From assembly GCA_017654935.2 (NCBI GenBank), contig CM065697.1, positions 46,895,763-46,959,762 of the forward strand: a stretch of DNA of 64,000 bases, read 5' to 3'. Below are positions 45,547 through 55,735 of the stretch, piece by piece. The translations under genes and the position numbers were made by a program. Position 1 is the first letter of the stretch. The number at the start of each line of letters is the position of its first letter. Below the pieces are notes generated by a model. That model was not told the DNA's origin and did not search any database. It saw only the letters and a program-made list of their open reading frames with translations. The stretch comes from Phymorhynchus buccinoides (taxonomy: Eukaryota > Mollusca > Gastropoda > Neogastropoda > Raphitomidae).

Positions 45547-46635
45547 GTGAGTGTGAACACTGGTTTATGTGCATGGGTGCAACTATGTCCGTTTTACGCA
45601 GATTTCAGTTCTTTACATTTTCCCAGAAACAGGAATTCTGTTTATGAGGCTCTGCCCTTGGACCCCTGCCTTTCATTTTTTGTTTCTCCATTTTCAGAAG
45701 TTGCACCCATGTGTGTGTGTGTGTTCTGCATCACAATGTGTATCTGCATGGGTGCTACTCTTTCAGTTTTATACTGATTTCAGTATTTTTAATTTTACCA
45801 GAAACTGAACTTTTAAATTATTCATTAAAAATAAAAAATAAATAATTGACCACAAGCAATTTGGGGCGTTTTGAACTTGGTTGTTCTCTCTTGGAAGTTT
45901 ACAAAGGCAATATAATAACTTTACAAGACTTATCATCGCACTCAAACTGTCTCTATCATTTTAACTGTCTGTCTCGTCATCTCTCTCTCTAATGTTGCCC
46001 CCCCCTCCCCCCCCCGAATCGTATAACAGGGTTCTGCCCCTGTACCCTGCTGGGGACATGGGTCCCTGGATCCCTGTCTTTCATTTTTTTCATTTTGGTG
46101 AGTTGCACCCATGTATCTGTGAGTGTGAGGCCTTGTGCGCGTTAGATCCGCGATCTGCAAGTTCTGTACGGAAACCGCATACACTTGATAAATAAGTAGA
46201 TCTATGGGATTATGGATGGGTTTTCCACATGTAATGGGCACATTCTTTCATATTTCTTACTTCCAGATTAAAAAAAATGAAGTTTTTTGCGGATTCAGCA
46301 TGGGTTTCCGTGCAGAACTTGTGCATATATCTGTTCCTGTTTTTAGCTCTTGGTTTGTGAAATGGGTATTTCCGTGTGTGTGAATGTATGCAGTTGTGTG
46401 CGTGCGTGTTGTTTGATTTTGTTGTGACGACCTTTTGTGTATGTTCCTGTTTAAGACATAGTCTTCCTGTCAAGTATCAGTGTTACTTTGTGCATGTCAC
46501 AGGAATGATGGCGTGCATATTGTGCGCAAATGTATGTCTGCGCGTGCATGCTCGCATGCTGTGTGTGCATGTCTTTATTACTGTATATATGTTTGTTTTA
46601 ATCAACTCCTCAAAACAATCAATACTGTTACACAG
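45547..46635. other. Intron 8, non-coding
   Basis: Text shared between 45560-45800 and 46030-46130 (ATGGGTGCAACT, GGACCCCTGCCTTTCATTTT against TGGATCCCTGTCTTTCATTT) shows old internal duplication. A short poly-C tract lies near 45999-46013. No exon seen. Confidence 0.5.
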
Positions 46636-47535
46636 AGACGCGTTCAGAGGGACCTGTCCATGTGCGCCAGGAACCTGCGTCGAAAGAACACGCGGCAGCA
46701 GCACGGTTCATCAGGGGACGCGTCGGACTCAACAACGGGAACGCCCGCTCCCAAGAAAGTAAAGAGCAGCAGCGGAGGAGGAGGAGGAAACAAGGAGAAG
46801 AAGAGCAAGAAAGCTGCAGCAGCCGCAGCAGCTGCAATCAAGGTTGAAGCTGCAGCCGAACACTTGTTGCAAAGTGGTGTGGATTTGGGGAGTGGGGAGG
46901 GAGGTTCGGGGATGCTGGGTACATCTTTAGCCCCCTCCTCCTCATCCAGCGCTTCTCTGGTTCAAGCTATGCTGCAGGGCTCGATGGATCAACACGTGGG
47001 TTCTATCCCCCCCATCTCTTCTCTGTCCGCTCGCTCCACCCTCCCGACACCCTCCGCCCTGCCACTGCCTTCAACCCCGCAGTGGGTCGCCCCGCCACAC
47101 AGCAGCGCCACCATCCTGTCTCACCTCGTCTCCCCGATGGCTTCGACCACCACCACCACTACCATCACTACCACGGCTACCATGACGCTGCCCCACACCA
47201 CTTACCCCGCGGCTTACAGCTCGACTACCAGCGTTAACCCCCCGCCTTACTCCGCTCACTCGGTGGCTAATTCCGTGTCGGTGGTGGTGACGGCCCCTGG
47301 CAGCAGCAACACGCTGGTCAGAGATGGCGCCGGCGGTGTGATGGACCGCTCTCTGTGGCCGTTGGTTGTTCCGGCCAACGGTCAGAGCGAAGTTCCAACG
47401 ACGACGACGATGACTACGACGGGGAAAGCTAAGAAGAAGTCGGCTGGGCCTAAGTCGGAGGCCAGGTCCGGTGGTAGCAAGTCGGGTCAAGCCGGGGTCA
47501 AGTCGACCACTAGCATCAAACCTAAAGTGAAACAG
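46636..47535 (+). CDS. BTB-gene exon 9: module part B4 and nuclear-type linker
   Basis: Acceptor ATACTGTTACACAG ends at 46635. The frame opens RRVQRDLSMCARNLRRKNTR, part B4. Then come KKVKSSSGGGGGNKEKKSKK (basic, nuclear-signal-like), eight Ala, IKVE (SUMO consensus) and AAAEHLLQSGVDLGSG. A Ser/Thr/Pro-rich stretch with TTTTTTITTTATMTL and a second basic patch GKAKKKSAGPKSEARSGGSK follow, ending KPKVKQ before GTAAGT at 47536. 300 codons, phase 0 to 0. This is the last module; no fifth part A is seen before the BTB exons. Confidence 0.85.
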
Positions 47536-47866
47536 GTAAGTGTGTGTATGGAGGGGAGGAGAGGGAGGGGAGGAGGAGAGTGTTGGTATGAGTTCATGTG
47601 TGTGGGCATGTCTTCAAGAAAGCAGACGCGCTGATATGTGTGTATAATAGTTTGTGTGTGGGGTGTTTTTTTTTGGGGGGGGGGCGTATGCAATTATGTA
47701 TGTCTGTATGCTCATGTGCTCAAGTGTGCATGTGTGTCTGTGTATGTTTATTAATAATATATTGAATGTTACTTAGTATTCATACTTCTTTTGTAAAGCA
47801 CAATGAGTATTATGTCAAAATTAAGCAGTAACACAGTTTCCTTTACGATTATTTGTCGTCAAACAG

Positions 47867-48104
47867 GCGACTCCTTCCACAACGCTCCCAACCAGCAACG
47901 AAGCTGTGATTGTACCCCAGGGAGGGGGGAAGGGGAAGGGGAAGGGGGAAGGAGGTGGAAAGAGAAGCAAGGAGGCAGCAGGACGTCAGTTGAACTCTCC
48001 GCGGGTGGGGGAGGGGCGTGGGCAGGCCGACACCACCACCACGGCCGTTGTGACGCCCACGCTGAGCGAGTCGTCGCACCACACTGCAGGGGCGCCTAAC
48101 TCAG
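47867..48104 (+). CDS. BTB-gene exon 10: Gly/Lys-rich linker
   Basis: Acceptor TTGTCGTCAAACAG ends at 47866; the frame reads ATPSTTLPTSNEAVIVPQGG, then GKGKGKGEGGGKRSKEAAGR and TTTTAVVTPTLSESSHH, ending AACTCAG before GTGAGT at 48105. 79 codons plus one base (phase 1), which fits the two-base start of the next exon. Low-complexity linker without a domain. Confidence 0.75.
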
Positions 48105-48584
48105 GTGAGTGGTCCATAGTGGTTTGTATTGGCAGGGTTGAAAATGGGCATAGCTTCAGTGGCATTTTCAATTGGGCAGGATGATTGTTGGTGTGCTACA
48201 GATTATAACCATTTCGTTTCACCCTCATATTCAATGTGTGTGTGTTTATTACTGAAAAGGAAACGTCGTGAAATATCACAAGTTTTTCAAGCAAGTACAT
48301 TCCCTTGACTGAATTTCATAAACTTCTCTGTGGTTGGCTAGTTACGTCCCATGGCATTGGGCCTTTTTCATGTGTTCGGCTACTTCCTGTCATTTCGAAG
48401 AAGTAGGCCTGATTGGATGTTTTCAAAGCTATTGAGGGAATATTTCATCTTCAACCATGAAACTTGTAAATCACACCATATGATAGATGTGAAGAAAGAG
48501 GAGACACTCGGACGATGCCGACGCACATTTCACAGGGCTCGTTGGATGAAACTGCATCGCTCATCAGTCACACAAAAATCGCAT

Positions 48585-48712
48585 GCAAAACAAAATGAAA
48601 ATGGGGTGGCGCGCCTCTGGCTGCGACGCGCTCTCCAGGTGGGAGCAACCCGAATTTCACAGAGACGCCTCTGTGACTATAAAGTGCCTAATACTTAATA
48701 CCTAATACCTGG
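48585..48712 (+). mobile_element. SINE-like repeat, 3' part
   Basis: GGTGGCGCGCCTCTGGCTGC, CTCTCCAGGTGGGAGCAACC, CACAGAGACGCCTCTGTGAC and a CCTAATA-type tail; same family as 35310-35430. Confidence 0.7.
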
Positions 48713-48774
48713 ATGAAACTGCATCGGACAGTAAGAATTGTGTAGCAGCAAACCTAAAAAAAATAATTAAATGT

Positions 48775-48992
48775 CAGGGCTCCCAATCGTCCCACAAAAC
48801 AATGGGTCCCAGGGACTCCTTCACATACAGTATAGAGGGTCCTAGAGGCGGGATAGAGGGTCCCAGTGGCATAGCAAATGCTAAAAAGATTTTTTTTAGT
48901 GCATCCCTGGGACCCCTTGCACATTCTTTTAGAGGGTCCTTTAGAATTTTAGTGCTTCATAGACCCCCAAATGGGGGTCCCTGGGAGCCCGG
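48775..48992. mobile_element. CAGGGCTCCCA MITE, copy 5
   Basis: Starts CAGGGCTCCCAATCGTCCCA and ends CTGGGAGCCCGG. An exact 5-base target duplication AATGT lies at 48770-48774 and 48993-48997. Confidence 0.9.
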
Positions 48993-48997
48993 AATGT

Positions 48998-49990
48998 GAT
49001 GTTGCAGGCAAACTTTTGTTTAACCCTCTTGTGCCTGACACTCTGTGCTCTCTATCACCTCTGAAATCCTAGCCCAAGGGACGTCACTCCGTACAAAAGG
49101 GGGGGTAGCGTCAGAAAAATAATAAAATAAAATATGCCCTAGCATATTTTTGTTTGTTTGTTTTGAATGTGTTGCCGAGATGTCTGTCTGATTTGCAAAA
49201 TGAATTTCAAGATGTTATGGGGATGCATGGCTCCACAAAACAAATCAAAATGCCAAAGTGTATTCGCAAACTGCTACTTTTGCAGACTGGTGAAGCCTAA
49301 GACGACTGAAATGGAATTGTAGATCAAAATCATTCACTTACCCTTTCACTTCACGATCTTATGATTCCTATTTTTCCCCAAAAAAGGAATTTTCATCGCT
49401 GTCATCACTCAGTGGATGCAATAACGATTCATCATCCATTATGTAAAAGTCGGGAAAATGCTGATGTCAGTAACACGACTTCAAAAATTTGCATCGATCG
49501 AACAAAAACAACCTCGCTGCCGAAATAGGTCAGAATACACTCCTTACTCATCCCATCTTTCACAAAAATACGACTATTCATCGCTTTCCTCAGTCAATGG
49601 ACGCCATAACTGTTCGTCATCCATATTGGAAAAATCGCGAAATTGCCGAAGTCGGTCACTAATTTTCAAAAATTCATATATTTCAAACCAATCGGCCTAG
49701 AAGCCATTGCAAGCAACAGGACGGAAGTGTAATCTATAGCGAAAGCGAGGCTGAAGCGCTCACGTGACTGTCATGTGATAGAAACAAAATGGAAGCGCCC
49801 AAACCGGCAACGTGGAATCCGTACGTTCCCGAAAGTTCTCAGCATTTACGATCCGATTTTTTTCTGAACGTTCCCGAACGTTCACCGCATAAGAGAGTTA
49901 AGTACTTTGACGACACCATCGGCTAGGTTTTTTTTTGTTTAGGGCCCCCTCACCTCCCTGTGCTTTATCAAAAGTGCTGTGTGTTTTCAG
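48998..49990. other. Intron 10, non-coding
   Basis: Two blocks at about 49380-49470 and 49590-49680 are similar (TCATCGCTGTCATCACTCAGTGGA-like; ATTCATCATCCAT-like), a diverged duplication. An acceptor at 49990 ends the intron. No exon seen. Confidence 0.45.
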
Positions 49991-50127
49991 AGGGTGTGGG
50001 CGGCGTGTCAGAGAATGTGTTCATCAACCCTGACCACGGCAAGGAGCTGCAGAGACAGCTCAGCCAGCTGTGGCAGGAGGGAAAGTTCTTCGATGCCTCC
50101 CTCGAGGTCGACAACTACCGCCTGCCT
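49991..50127 (+). CDS. BTB-gene exon 11: first part of BTB/POZ domain
   Basis: Acceptor GTGTGTTTTCAG ends at 49990; two bases complete the phase-1 codon. The frame reads EGVGGVSENVFINPDHGKEL, then QRQLSQLWQEGKFFDASLEV and DNYRLP. The L..L...G.F.D..L.V pattern is the standard start of a BTB domain. Donor CGCCTGCCT before GTCAGT (phase 0) joins to exon 12 to give RLPAHKLVLLAAS, the expected BTB core. Reading through the donor would give VSSVHKQLW and a stop at 50179-50181, i.e. a truncated BTB. Confidence 0.85.
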
Positions 50128-50337
50128 GTCAGTTCAGTCCACAAGCAACTGTGGAATTTTCCTTATTTAAAAAAACCCTGATTGCCTGTAATTTTTTTGG
50201 GGATGGAGATTCTCTGTGTTTGAAATCTTCTTTGTCTCTGTCTCTTTCTTCTCTCCACCCCCCTCCACCCTTTTTTTCCCTTTTCTTTTCTCTCTCTCTT
50301 CTTTCCATTTCTGTCTTTTCTTTCTCTTTCTCTCTCT

Positions 50338-50407
<70 letters not shown>

Positions 50408-50734
50408 TCTCTTCTCTCTCTCCCCCCCCCTCTCTTTCTGTTGACAATCTTTCTCTCTCTCTCTATAGTATTAGTTCTCTGTCAGAACCAAGGGGTAGGC
50501 AGCCCTTGTTGTTTCACCAAAATTCACCCTCTCCCTCTACTCTTCCTCTGATGCAACCCCTTTCCCTCCCCCCCCCCACCCCCTACCTACCCCTTTCTGT
50601 TGACAATCTTTCTGTGTCTCAATGTTCGTTTATAGTATTAGTTACATGTCTGCATGCTTAGAACCAAGGACAGAATGGAAGACTAGGCCCAGCTCTAAAT
50701 TCTTATCCTTGTAAAATAAAGTGTTTGAAGTTTG
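50128..50734. other. Intron 11, pyrimidine-rich
   Basis: CT-rich text throughout, including a pure TC array at about 50350-50402 and a duplicated phrase TTTCTGTTGACAATCTTTCT (about 50433 and 50594). No exon. Confidence 0.7.
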
Positions 50735-50870
<136 letters not shown>

Positions 50871-50994
50871 AACGTGGAGTAAAGTGACATTTAAATCAAT
50901 TAGAGGAATAATTTTTATTTTATGGGTATCTTCATTTTGGGAATATTGCTGTCAAAACAACCACCCTCCGTACATTTCACCTGGATTCATACAC

Positions 50995-51090
50995 TTTATC
51001 CTTAGGCCCTGACATAAAATAATTTCTTTATCCTTAGGCCCTGACATAAAATAATTTCTTTATCCTTAGGCCCTGACATAAAATAATTTC
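50995..51090. repeat. Three-copy 32-bp tandem repeat
   Basis: TCCTTAGGCCCTGACATAAA followed by ATAATTTCTTTA occurs three times in succession from about 50999 to 51091. Confidence 0.9.
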
Positions 51091-51339
51091 TTCTCTAATA
51101 AGTCTTTTTCTCTGAACTCGGTGGTTCCATGTTTCCATGCTCTTGAACATTTTGCATCTGTTGAACGAACGAACGAGCAACAAAATTGTATGTGCCTAGT
51201 GTAATGAGTTGACCAATGAAAGTTACAATCAGACCTGAGAAATCGCAACAAATTGGGGATCTAGGAAAGGGAGCATGGGACAGTTTCTCTGTCTTGTTGA
51301 TTGTGTTAACGATTCTATTGACTGTATTCTTCTTCTGTT

Positions 51340-51930
51340 TCTGCTTTCCCAGGCCATTATGGCCATAATGGGTAAGGTGTCCGATTTTCAGTTTTCACTG
51401 GTCTCCATGCTGCGTACAGCCGACACATTCCGATTTCGGAGGAGCTCAAAGGAGAAAAATTATTTGGAAGATCTTTTTTGAAAAAAGGCAGGAGAATGGG
51501 GCCAATAAGTCGGAAAGATAGATGATAGAAAGCAAAGGGAAAAGTCAAAGTAAGTGGCAGATAAGAGGAAGTTACAAGCTTGGAACTTCCAGAAGGTGGG
51601 GGAACTATTATTATGAAAGACCCCCGGTATCCCCATGAGGAGACTGTATTCAAACTCCACTGAAATCGTAGTGTGTTGGCTGAATGCAGTAGGGAGACCA
51701 GTGAAAACTGAAAATCCTACACATAATTTGACTAATGCTAAGATCAGCTCCCTCCGCTGTTCCAGGGTGAAGGCTTAAGGGTAGGACCAATCAGCTCCCT
51801 CCGATTTACCTTTTCCGTTAAGCTGATTGGCCAACTTCACCATGGAACAGCGGAGGGAAGCTGATCTTAACATTTGCCCATAATTTTATCCATCCCCCCA
51901 TTATGGCCATAAGGCCTGGGAACACGGAAG
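51340..51930 (-). repeat. Dispersed repeat, inverse orientation, with nested palindrome
   Basis: Two adjoining pieces of the family at 41386-41655 (GACACATTCCGATTTCGGAG; CAGTAGGGAGACCAGTGAAA; TTATGGCCATAAGGCCTGGG). Positions 51739-51869 are a separate palindromic MITE with arms TAAGATCAGCTCCCTCCGCT and AGCGGAGGG-AAGCTGATCTTA type ends, 131 bases. Confidence 0.75.
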
Positions 51931-52529
51931 TATTCAAGCTGTTGTTGTGTGTGTGTTTGTTTTATGCTGCTAGCCTTTGTGTTGTGTTTGTCCCCGGGGG
52001 GATAGTCCGATACCGGGAAGGGGAGGAAGACGGTTGAAGGGAGGTGGGTGTTAGTGTGTTGTGTTATGATTATATGCAATGCATTCTCTAATGTATTCAT
52101 TTTCATAGAGATGTATGGTGAGGATATGTGAACCAGTCTGTTAGAAATGTTTGTATGAATGGTGAGTGAAAAGCGCATTGAGTTGCTTAGCAAGATTATG
52201 CGCTATATAAGCATTTTTCATTATTATTATTATGTACTTCCCCTCATGGCCATATGGCCTGGGAACACAGAAGGAGAAAAAGAAGTTTCAACTTCAACTT
52301 CAAAGAACTTTATTGTCTCAAGACTGAGAAATTAAATTTTGGCAACGCCTGCGATTCAATCACATGAAAACACAAAATTTATGAAATCTCGAAAGCATGC
52401 AAAACAACATAAAAGAAAATATTAGTATGCAGAATAAAACACATAATAAATCGATCAAATCATTTCCAGACATGCTAAGATACAAACGCTACATAAAACA
52501 TACGCGATAAGCTGTCGTTATGTGTGGTT

Positions 52530-52832
52530 TTTCCCCCTCTATTGGTAGCGTTTGTACTGTGTTTTTCTCATCGGCATGATCCTTGTCTCCCCAGGCCCAC
52601 AAGCTGGTGGTTTTGTACTGTGTTGTTCTCATCAGTGTGATCCTTGTCCCCCCAGGCCCACAAGCTGGTGGTTTTGTACTGTGTTCTCATCGGTGTGATC
52701 CTTGTCTCCCCAGGCCCACAAGCTGGTGCTTTTGTACTGTGTTGTTCTCATCAGTGTGATCCTTGTCCCCCCAGGCCCACAAGCTGGTGCTTTTGTACTG
52801 TGTTCTCATCAGTGTGATCCTTGTCCCCCCAG
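52530..52832 (+). repeat. Tandemly repeated 3' splice site before exon 12
   Basis: Five units of alternately 61 and 58 bases each contain TGTGATCCTTGTCYCCCCAG then GCCCACAAGCTGGTG, i.e. the end of the intron plus the first 15 bases of the exon. AG dinucleotides end at 52594, 52655, 52713, 52774 and 52832. Only the last one leads directly into the full BTB exon. Using the second (52656) is in phase but meets TGA before the true exon; the others shift the frame. Confidence 0.93.
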
Positions 52833-52976
52833 GCCCACAAGCTGGTGTTGCTGGCAGCCAGCCCCTACCTGCAGAGCACGTTCCGCCAGGCCAACCCCAC
52901 ATCTCACCTGGAGGTCAACCTGCCGCGGCACACCGGGGTGGAGGCCGCCAGGCACTTCCTCAAGTACCTCTACCAG
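52833..52976 (+). CDS. BTB-gene exon 12: core of BTB/POZ domain
   Basis: Acceptor CCTTGTCCCCCCAG ends at 52832. Frame: AHKLVLLAASPYLQSTFRQA, then NPTSHLEVNLPRHTGVEAAR and HFLKYLYQ. H-K-x-V-L-x-A-x-S-x-Y and the later F-L-x-Y-L-Y are the hallmark BTB core and helix. Donor TACCAG before GTACAC at 52977, phase 0. 48 codons. A 19-base piece of this exon (52845-52863) recurs in the minisatellite at 55932-56170. Confidence 0.9.
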
Positions 52977-52979
52977 GTA

Positions 52980-53376
52980 CACACCTGTCTGCTCTGCTCT
53001 TTTCAAGTAGTATTCTACTCAATTTGGATGTCTACTACTCTTCAAAATGGAAAATACAGTGGAACCTCCATTATAAGACCTCCCATTATAAGACTCCCTC
53101 CCATATAATACCTACTTCTCTGAGACATTGCCCTTTGTAAGTATTAAAATTACCTCCCTTATAAGACCCCTCCCTTATAAGACCTTGTTTTGGGTGATTT
53201 TTCAAGGTCTTTTCAGGGAGGTTCCACTGTAATGCTCTTTAATTCTTGATTGCTACTCATTTTCAGTGAACATTGTTTGATGGTTTAATGAATAAAGCTA
53301 CACATTTTGCACCCAAGCTACTCATTTCAGCTATCCAGACTACTCGAGACTGGTGTAGGGGGTAAACAGGTCTGCA
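52980..53376. mobile_element. CAGACCTG-type MITE beside exon 12, split by another MITE
   Basis: The left part ACACCTGTCTGCTCTGCTCT begins within four bases of the exon 12 donor, and the right end is GGGGGTAAACAGGTCTG (to about 53376). The interior matches 37792-38012 (AGTAGTATTCTACTCAATTT; ATGCTCTTTAATTCTTGATT). It is interrupted by 53057-53229. Confidence 0.78.
53057..53229. mobile_element. CAGTGGAA MITE (Tc1/mariner, pogo-like), nested copy
   Basis: CAGTGGAACCTCCATTATAA to GGGAGGTTCCACTG, with TA on each side (53055-53056, 53230-53231). 173 bases, relative of 26297-26458. Confidence 0.88.
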
Positions 53377-53457
53377 GGTAATCAAACCTCCCCCTCCCAG
53401 GGTTCACAAACTGAGGTTCCATGTGTGGAATGCACGCACAAGATCTTGCACACACGT

Positions 53458-53701
53458 TTAACCCTTTCGCCGCCAGCCAATTTCAGCCAAAAATGTCCAT
53501 TAAACTTGAACTGGGAAGAGAAAACAAAAATATCTGCAATATTGGGAATTCGTCCGTGACATGCGTAACATGAGGGTCCTTACCGCTCAAAATTAAGAAA
53601 ATAGGGTCTTCAAATAACAGGCCCTGATTTGATGCCTTTTAGTGACATGGGTGGTAAACCATTGTGGCGCATAAAAGCGACATTGGCGGTGCATGGGTTA
53701 A
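53458..53701. mobile_element. TTAA-bounded MITE, further copy
   Basis: TTAACCCTTTCGCCGCC to GGCGGTGCATGGGTTAA; body with GGGTCTTCAAATAACAGGCC. Confidence 0.84.
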
Positions 53702-54062
53702 GCACATTCCACTATTTGGTAAGAGCAGGCCGTGCTGTGCCGGTGCGATGGATGACACAAACTCACATAGCATGCAAAAACGGGTGTTGCTGTGCTAAAA
53801 GCGACGTTCTCTCCTTGTGGGAGCAACCCGAAGTTCACAGAGACGAGTTTCTGTGAGTAGAAAATAATAAAACGCTTGGATGATTGAATTTTACATTGGG
53901 GTTGATGGTACGGATGTATGGCAGAATTGTCATTTCTGACTGTTCCAAATAGCTGAGGGGGCAGCTGCTATTCCGGCAGACTGGGCTTAAACTTGTCATC
54001 TAATAATGCTATAACGTTGTTTTTTTAGTTAAGTTGAACTATACTGATCTCAAAGTCTAGTA

Positions 54063-54620
54063 CAGACAAACCCCTATTTTACGACCCTCTGTTAAGCGAC
54101 CACCTCTCATTTGAGACCGGATTTGTTGGCACGGATGCATTTTACTATGTAAACGACCTCTCTTAAACGACTTCCTCTAAAACGTGACTTACGACTGCCG
54201 TTTTGTTGGTTTTTACGACCGTTGTTGTCGTCTGCATAGACTTCGAGCAAAGGGAAACAACCACGGTCAAGGGCCTGAAAGCGGAGTCGCTTCCCTAGAA
54301 AAGATGGCAGAAAGCGTAGGAAAAGCACGAAAACCACTGACTTTGAAAAAGAAAACCACTGACTTAGGACGGGAGTGGAGGTGATTAACAGAAGTCGGCG
54401 AAGTGAAACTGTAATACATCGATTGCACAATCCTACGGAGTTGGAAAGACCCAAATCCAGTTTTAATATGTCATTGTATGTGTGCATTAAGAAGAGAGTA
54501 TGAACTGTGCTGAACTTTTTCTTTCTACGGCTGCCAGTGAAAACCTCCGTCATATGACCCCTCCAATTTACGACCGATTTTTCCGGACATTTTGGAAGTC
54601 TTAAAATAGAGGTTTGTCTG
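54063..54620. mobile_element. CAGACAAACC element (Tc1/pogo-like), 558 bp
   Basis: Ends CAGACAAACCCCTATTTTAC and AAAATAGAGGTTTGTCTG, next to TA (54061-54062 and 54621-54622). The outer arms carry repeated GACCTCTCTTAAACGAC-like words. No transposase frame survives. Directly adjoins the next MITE, sharing TA. Confidence 0.8.
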
Positions 54621-54775
54621 TACCATATTTTTTTGGGACTATAAGTCCCCCCAAAACAATTTTTTTTTTACCAAACTTTCAGACTTATATTTTTCTTATT
54701 ATTTTACTAGTCATATTATAAGGCACAGGGGTCTGAGTCTGGGATAAAAGTATCGCCTTATAGTCCGAAAATATT
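54621..54775. mobile_element. TA(C)-CATATTTTT MITE, copy 2
   Basis: TACCATATTTTTTTGGGACT to CCTTATAGTCCGAAAATATT; related to 30159 and 63471. The right terminus is eroded. Confidence 0.7.
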
Positions 54776-54804
54776 CCCCCCCTTGTATTTTGTGACCCCC
54801 TTCA

Positions 54805-54970
54805 GCAGACCTGTTTACCCATATGATTTCACCATATGTTGTACACATATTTGACAAATATGATTAATATGGTACATGGGGAAAAATATGGTGAAATGGT
54901 GACAAAAAGACTATAAGTATCATTACTGTATTACTATTAATGTACATTGCCTGATTTGGGAAACGGATGC
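54805..54970. mobile_element. CAGACCTGTTTACCC MITE
   Basis: CAGACCTGTTTACCCATATG then GATTTCACCATATG and the partly inverse GGTACATGGGGAAAAATATG, GTGAAATGGTGA. Same family as the split copy at 28806/29930. Confidence 0.7.
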
Positions 54971-55209
54971 TCTGTGTGTGTGTGTGTGTTGTAAATTTAA
55001 ATGGATAATACTGTTGACACAGTATTTCTATAGTTATGCAAATGTATGCATGTTTGCGCTCTGTTTTTCAAGCTTTCCTGTTGGAGTACTCCTGTTTTGT
55101 GAAAAATACGCTTATTTTGGATTCCGAATACACAAAGCCCAATTTCAGGGTGAACAGGCCTGCTTCAGTCAATGACTTTGGCCTGTACTGAATGAAACAT
55201 TGATATTTG

Positions 55210-55426
55210 CAGGCTCCCGATCGTCCCGTAAAACAAGGGGTCCCAGGGACTCCTTCAGTTACAATATAGAGGGTCCTAGAGGCGTGATAGAGGGTCCCAG
55301 TGGCATTGCGAATGCTAAAAATAATATTTTTAGTGCATCCCTGGGACCCCCTGCACATTCTTTTAGAGGGTCCTTTAGAATTTTAGTACTTCATAGACCC
55401 CCAAATGGGGGTCCCTGGGAGCCCTG
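55210..55426. mobile_element. CAGGGCTCCCA MITE, copy 6
   Basis: CAGGCTCCCGATCGTCCCGT to CTGGGAGCCCTG. Exact 5-base target duplication ATTTG on both sides (55205-55209, 55427-55431). It ends 49 bases upstream of exon 13. Confidence 0.9.
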
Positions 55427-55475
55427 ATTTGTAGGAACGTAGCTGTATTGACGTTTGTATTGGTGCCTCTGCCAG

Positions 55476-55697
55476 GGCGTGTTACACGTGACGCCGCGCA
55501 CGGTGCCCGCGCTGCGCCGCATCGCCGCCATGCTGCAGATCCAGCAGCTGGTGACCTACTGCGACCAGTACCTCATGCAGCTGTCAGCGGCGGCAGGAGG
55601 AGGGGGAGGAGGAGGTGGTGGTGATGGGGGGGTGCAGGTAGCGGCGTCTTCATCGTCACATCACCACAGTTCGTCGGCTGCGCACGCGCCGTCCCAG
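55476..55697 (+). CDS. BTB-gene exon 13: end of BTB/POZ domain
   Basis: Acceptor GGTGCCTCTGCCAG ends at 55475. Frame: GVLHVTPRTVPALRRIAAML, QIQQLVTYCDQYLMQLSAAA, then a Gly-rich run and SSSSHHHSSSAAHAPSQ. The helix ending A.MLQI..L...C..YL is the C-terminal part of a BTB domain. Donor CCCAG before GTTCGT at 55698 (phase 0); an alternative, better donor GTGCAG before GTAGCG at 55638 would drop 20 codons and also keep phase 0. 74 codons. Confidence 0.85.
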
Positions 55698-55735
55698 GTT
55701 CGTAGATTATTTCTTCATTTTTTGTATTTGTATTT

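Noticed and set aside
48351..48698. 115-codon plus frame MALGLFHVFGYF...
   Set aside because: It runs into a SINE-like repeat and has no conserved features.
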